Assembly (NCBI GenBank): GCA_002314465.1
Contig: DCGA01000030.1
Span: 3,677-11,775, forward strand
Direction of reading: 5' to 3'
Length of the DNA stretch: 8,099 nt
Source: a bacterium UBA1790
GTDB taxonomy: Bacteria; Bacteroidota; Bacteroidia; Bacteroidales; Muribaculaceae
In this document: one piece after another, positions 6,088 to 8,099 of the stretch
How positions within the stretch are numbered: the first letter of the stretch is position 1
How the letters are laid out: each line of letters opens with the position of its first letter
Position numbers and translations under genes: made by a program
Notes under the pieces: model-generated
What the model was told of the DNA's origin: nothing
The model's input: the letters and a program-made list of their open reading frames with translations, nothing else
Databases searched by the model: none

Positions 6088-6206
6088 ATTTAGCAATCAA
6101 TCGATTAATTAAAGAAAAATTGGTTTAATCGTCAAATGTTAAATAGTGTTATAAATAGGCGGTTTATGCTCAAAAACATATTTTTTGGTACAAAACCGTT
6201 TTTTTT
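6088..6206 (+). ncRNA. Candidate small RNA gene (about 120 bases), speculative
   Basis: There is no protein gene between 5925 and 6218, but the plus strand holds an ordered set of signals. TTTG at 6053-6056 and TTACTTTG at 6075-6082 (one mismatch to TAnnTTTG, spacing 18) resemble a promoter. Nested inverted repeats follow: CTATTTA at 6086-6092 pairs with TAAATAG at 6140-6146, and inside it CGATTAA at 6102-6108 pairs with TTAATCG at 6125-6131. Last comes a hairpin (6160-6198) with eight T at 6199-6206. The stems are AT-rich and the internal loops large, so stability is modest and chance pairing in AT-rich DNA is a serious alternative. It matches no RNA family I can name. The transcript would converge on the 3' end of the acyl-CoA ligase gene. 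Confidence 0.25.
6160..6206 (+). terminator. Imperfect hairpin followed by eight T (plus-strand orientation)
   Basis: CGGTTT at 6160-6165 pairs with AAACCG at 6193-6198, and CAAAAA at 6171-6176 pairs with TTTTTG at 6182-6187 across a symmetric five-base internal loop. A run of eight T follows at 6199-6206. The T run makes sense only for plus-strand transcripts. On the minus strand the hairpin lies about 20-60 bases after the acyl-CoA ligase stop and could protect that mRNA end, but it lacks a T run there. Confidence 0.4.
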
Positions 6207-6218
6207 CGCTCGCCGAGT

Positions 6219-7877
6219 TTAGCGATAAAGGTATCGCTTGATGCTCTTTTTGGGAGTCTTTTCAAATTCGTGAGGTACAATCTCGATTTTGGTGATGCGC
6301 TCATAGGGTGCCACGAGCTTGTTGAGCTCGGCCTTGACGTTCTCCATCTGCTCGGGAAGTTGCTCGGGTGTTACGCCCAGCGAGTCCATCGATTCATAGT
6401 CGGGATAAACAAGTGCTACAAGTTTGCCATCGCGGTCCACGACAAGGCTCTCGTTTACGTAGAGCATGTTGTTGAGCTTTGCTTCGATTTCCTCGGGATA
6501 GATGTTCTGTCCGTTACTACTCAGGAGCATGGTCTTGAGTCGGCCACGAATCGATACTGTACCGTCGGCACTCAGGGTACCCATGTCGCCGGTGTGCAGC
6601 CATCCGTCTTCATCGAGTACGTTTTCGGTTGCTTCGGGGTTGTGGAAGTATCCTTGCATCACGTTCTCACCCTTAACGCATATTTCGCCAGGGGTGTTCT
6701 CGGGATCGTCGCTCAGAATCTTGCACTCCATGATACCGGGCAGAACGCGGCCGGCGCTGTGGGGTACAAACTCGCGCCACGGTGTGTGGCTCACGAGGGG
6801 AGCGCACTCGGTCATACCATAACCTACTGTGAACGGGAACTTGATCTTGTAGAGGAAGTCCTCGACCTCGGCATTGAATGCTGCACCACCCACGATGATT
6901 TCCTCAAACTCACCGCCGAATGCTTCAACGAGTTTCTTGCGTATCTGAGCGTAAATCCTGTTGTCAAGGAAAGGAACCGCGAGAGCCCAGCGCAACATGC
7001 CCTTGCTTATCATGGGCACAATCATCTTGCTGTATATCTTCTCGAGGACGAGGGGAACGCATATTACAAGATTGGGCTTAATCTCGCCCATAGCCTTAAC
7101 AAGAATCTTGGGAGACGGGATGCGGCCCAGCAGTGTCACGTGTCCACCGGCTACCAGCGGAGCCAGCATGTCGAATGCACAACCGTAGGCGTGGGCCAGG
7201 GGAAGGAACGACAGGTGGCGTGAGCCCTTGAAGCACAGTCCTGAGTTCATGCCGTAGATGAGGTTACCGCAAATGTTGTTACCGGTAATCATTACACCCT
7301 TGCTGAAACCCGTGGTGCCCGAGGTGTAGTTGATTTCCATTAGGGCCTCGTTGGGGATTTCGGGATAGTGTACGTCGTTGCGGTAGAAACCGTTCTTGTA
7401 CTTGCGGTTGAAAGAGCGGGTGAGGTTATAGAGATACTTGCTCACCATCTCGTCGTCTTTCTCGGCGAGCAGTTTCTTGTCGTCGAGTGAGATGGCTGCA
7501 CGTATGTTGTGCAACTGGTCAAAGTCGAGGGTGTCCCATATGCTTTTGCTTGAGAAGAGCAGCTTGGCTTCACTGTGGTTGATGATGTGCTGTGCATCGT
7601 TGGGGTTGAAGTCTTGCAGGATGGGAACGATTACCGCACCATAGGTGATGGTGCTCAGGAACACTGTCACCCAACTGGGGGTGTTCTTGCCTATGAGTGC
7701 AATCTTGTCTCCGGGCTTAATGCCGCACTGCTCGAAAAGCAGGTGCAGGCGTGCGATGGCGCGGGCAAAGTCTCCATAGGTGAGGGTGGTTTTCTCGTTG
7801 TAATCGCTAAGTGCGGGGAGTTCCCAGTTATCGATGAAACTCTTCTCGTATAACTTGATAGTATTGTCTTTTAGCAT
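6219..7877 (-). CDS. AMP-forming long-chain fatty-acyl-CoA ligase (ANL superfamily)
   Basis: 552 residues from ATG at 7877. An in-frame Met at 7928 lies upstream of the promoter and is rejected. Adenylating-enzyme motifs appear in order: the P-loop Y-T-S-G-T-T-G-F-S-K-G at 184-194, G-Y-G-M-T-E at 352-357, D-G-W-L-H-T-G-D at 424-431, the hinge region R-G-R-L-K at 444-448 followed by N-G-Q-N-I-Y-P-E-E-I-E, and the C-terminal lysine region P-K-K-S-I-K-R with Lys544 as the probable catalytic Lys. It should activate a carboxylate, most likely a long-chain fatty acid, to acyl-AMP and then acyl-CoA. It is cytoplasmic or membrane-associated, with no signal peptide. Chain-length preference cannot be read from the sequence, and an acyl-ACP synthetase role is possible. 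It is too long, and in the wrong context, for MenE. The gene stands alone, without beta-oxidation genes nearby, so recycling of exogenous or membrane fatty acids is a reasonable guess. Confidence 0.93.
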   Translation of the reverse strand: MLKDNTIKLYEKSFIDNWELPALSDYNEKTTLTYGDFARAIARLHLLFEQCGIKPGDKIALIGKNTPSWVTVFLSTITYGAVIVPILQDFNPNDAQHIINHSEAKLLFSSKSIWDTLDFDQLHNIRAAISLDDKKLLAEKDDEMVSKYLYNLTRSFNRKYKNGFYRNDVHYPEIPNEALMEINYTSGTTGFSKGVMITGNNICGNLIYGMNSGLCFKGSRHLSFLPLAHAYGCAFDMLAPLVAGGHVTLLGRIPSPKILVKAMGEIKPNLVICVPLVLEKIYSKMIVPMISKGMLRWALAVPFLDNRIYAQIRKKLVEAFGGEFEEIIVGGAAFNAEVEDFLYKIKFPFTVGYGMTECAPLVSHTPWREFVPHSAGRVLPGIMECKILSDDPENTPGEICVKGENVMQGYFHNPEATENVLDEDGWLHTGDMGTLSADGTVSIRGRLKTMLLSSNGQNIYPEEIEAKLNNMLYVNESLVVDRDGKLVALVYPDYESMDSLGVTPEQLPEQMENVKAELNKLVAPYERITKIEIVPHEFEKTPKKSIKRYLYR

Positions 7878-7897
7878 ATACTTGGTTTTTAACTCTA

Positions 7898-7929
7898 CAA
7901 AGGTACAACAATAGTTGCACACTGGCAAA
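7898..7929 (-). promoter_or_regulatory. Promoter of the acyl-CoA ligase gene
   Basis: On the minus strand TACCTTTG at 7905-7898 is an exact TAnnTTTG match, and TTTG at 7929-7926 lies 20 bases upstream. Transcription should begin near 7892, giving a very short leader of about 15 bases before ATG 7877. This fixes the start codon choice. Confidence 0.78.
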
Positions 7930-8063
7930 AAATAGGGTGTTAATAATGGGTAACGGGGCGGGTATAATGCGCACGTGCGTATAATATAAATATGTACGCG
8001 CGCGCGTTGGGATGCATAGTGGCAAAAAAATGCCCCAAAAGATGATTTTTTTTATAAATTCGC
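7930..8063. other. Divergent intergenic region with alternating CG/CA tract
   Basis: No gene is supported here; the minus-strand frame that crosses it has no recognisable protein and overlaps the ligase promoter. The notable part is 7969-8007: a GCGCACGTGCGTA segment (7969-7981), an AT-rich 13-base spacer, then TACGCGCGCGCGT (7995-8007). The two arms are near reverse complements (two internal non-Watson-Crick positions plus a terminal G-T) and both alternate purine and pyrimidine, so the region could extrude as a cruciform or adopt Z-form under supercoiling, or bind a regulator. It lies between the ligase promoter and the right-edge promoter. Confidence 0.4.
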
Positions 8064-8093
8064 TTGCCAGTTCAAAAAAAAGCAGTACCTTTG
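8064..8093 (+). promoter_or_regulatory. Strong plus-strand promoter for a gene beyond the right edge
   Basis: TTG at 8064-8066 and TACCTTTG at 8086-8093 are 19 bases apart, matching both elements of the Bacteroidetes consensus, with an A-rich spacer (eight A at 8074-8081 plus one more two bases on). Transcription would begin at about the last base shown. The gene it serves is outside the window. Confidence 0.72.
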
Positions 8094-8099
8094 CAATCG

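Noticed and set aside
6270..7223. Plus-strand open frame of 317 codons opposite the acyl-CoA ligase
   Set aside because: The opposite strand carries all ANL motifs in order. The plus-strand product is rich in His, Cys and Val in the way antisense shadows are, and has no start signals.
7828..8025. Minus-strand 65-codon frame over the acyl-CoA ligase start
   Set aside because: It spans the ligase promoter and the CG tract, shares the ligase 5' end in another frame, and encodes no recognisable protein.

Overview
The window looks like chromosomal DNA of a gut-type member of the Bacteroidales. Five places carry the Bacteroidetes promoter signature (a -33 TTG/TTTG-like element and a -7 TAnnTTTG box). 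The genes use no clear Shine-Dalgarno sequences. The products (lipoproteins with SCxx or GCxx signal peptides, an imelysin, a CcsB/ResB cytochrome c maturation protein, a typical NagB and an AMP-forming acyl-CoA ligase) fit that order. A family such as Muribaculaceae or Bacteroidaceae is possible but cannot be fixed from this sequence alone. I see no phage, insertion sequence, CRISPR array, tRNA or rRNA.

Left half, minus strand (4530 down to 1): one apparent operon reads from a promoter at about 4500-4530 through an outer-membrane beta-barrel protein (3154-4470), an imelysin-like lipoprotein (1991-3121), a two-heme c-type cytochrome lipoprotein of the DUF1111/DHOR family (380-1981) and the start of a ResB/CcsB-type cytochrome c biogenesis membrane protein (1-376, cut by the window edge). 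Gaps are 32, 9 and 3 bases. The set suggests an envelope module that pairs a barrel with an iron-linked imelysin and a redox lipoprotein, together with the machinery that attaches heme to the cytochrome. Iron (or another metal) acquisition linked to redox chemistry is the best guess, but the substrate is inferred.

Middle, plus strand: nagB (4710-5522), glucosamine-6-phosphate deaminase, diverges from the operon across a 239-base promoter region and ends in a strong hairpin terminator (5559-5590). It converges with a small gene on the minus strand (5709-5924) for an alanine-rich, heptad-like 71-residue lipoprotein. That gene has its own promoter (5975-6004) and terminator (5623-5658).

The AT-rich interval 5925-6218 has no protein gene. 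It holds the small-lipoprotein promoter and, on the plus strand, a weak promoter-like sequence, nested inverted repeats and a hairpin followed by eight T. Together these could be a small RNA gene of about 120 bases.

Right part: a 552-residue AMP-forming fatty-acyl-CoA ligase (6219-7877, minus strand) has a clear promoter at 7898-7929. The final 220 bases are a divergent regulatory region. It contains an alternating purine-pyrimidine CG/CA tract that can fold back on itself, and a strong plus-strand promoter (8064-8093) for a gene that starts beyond the right edge.
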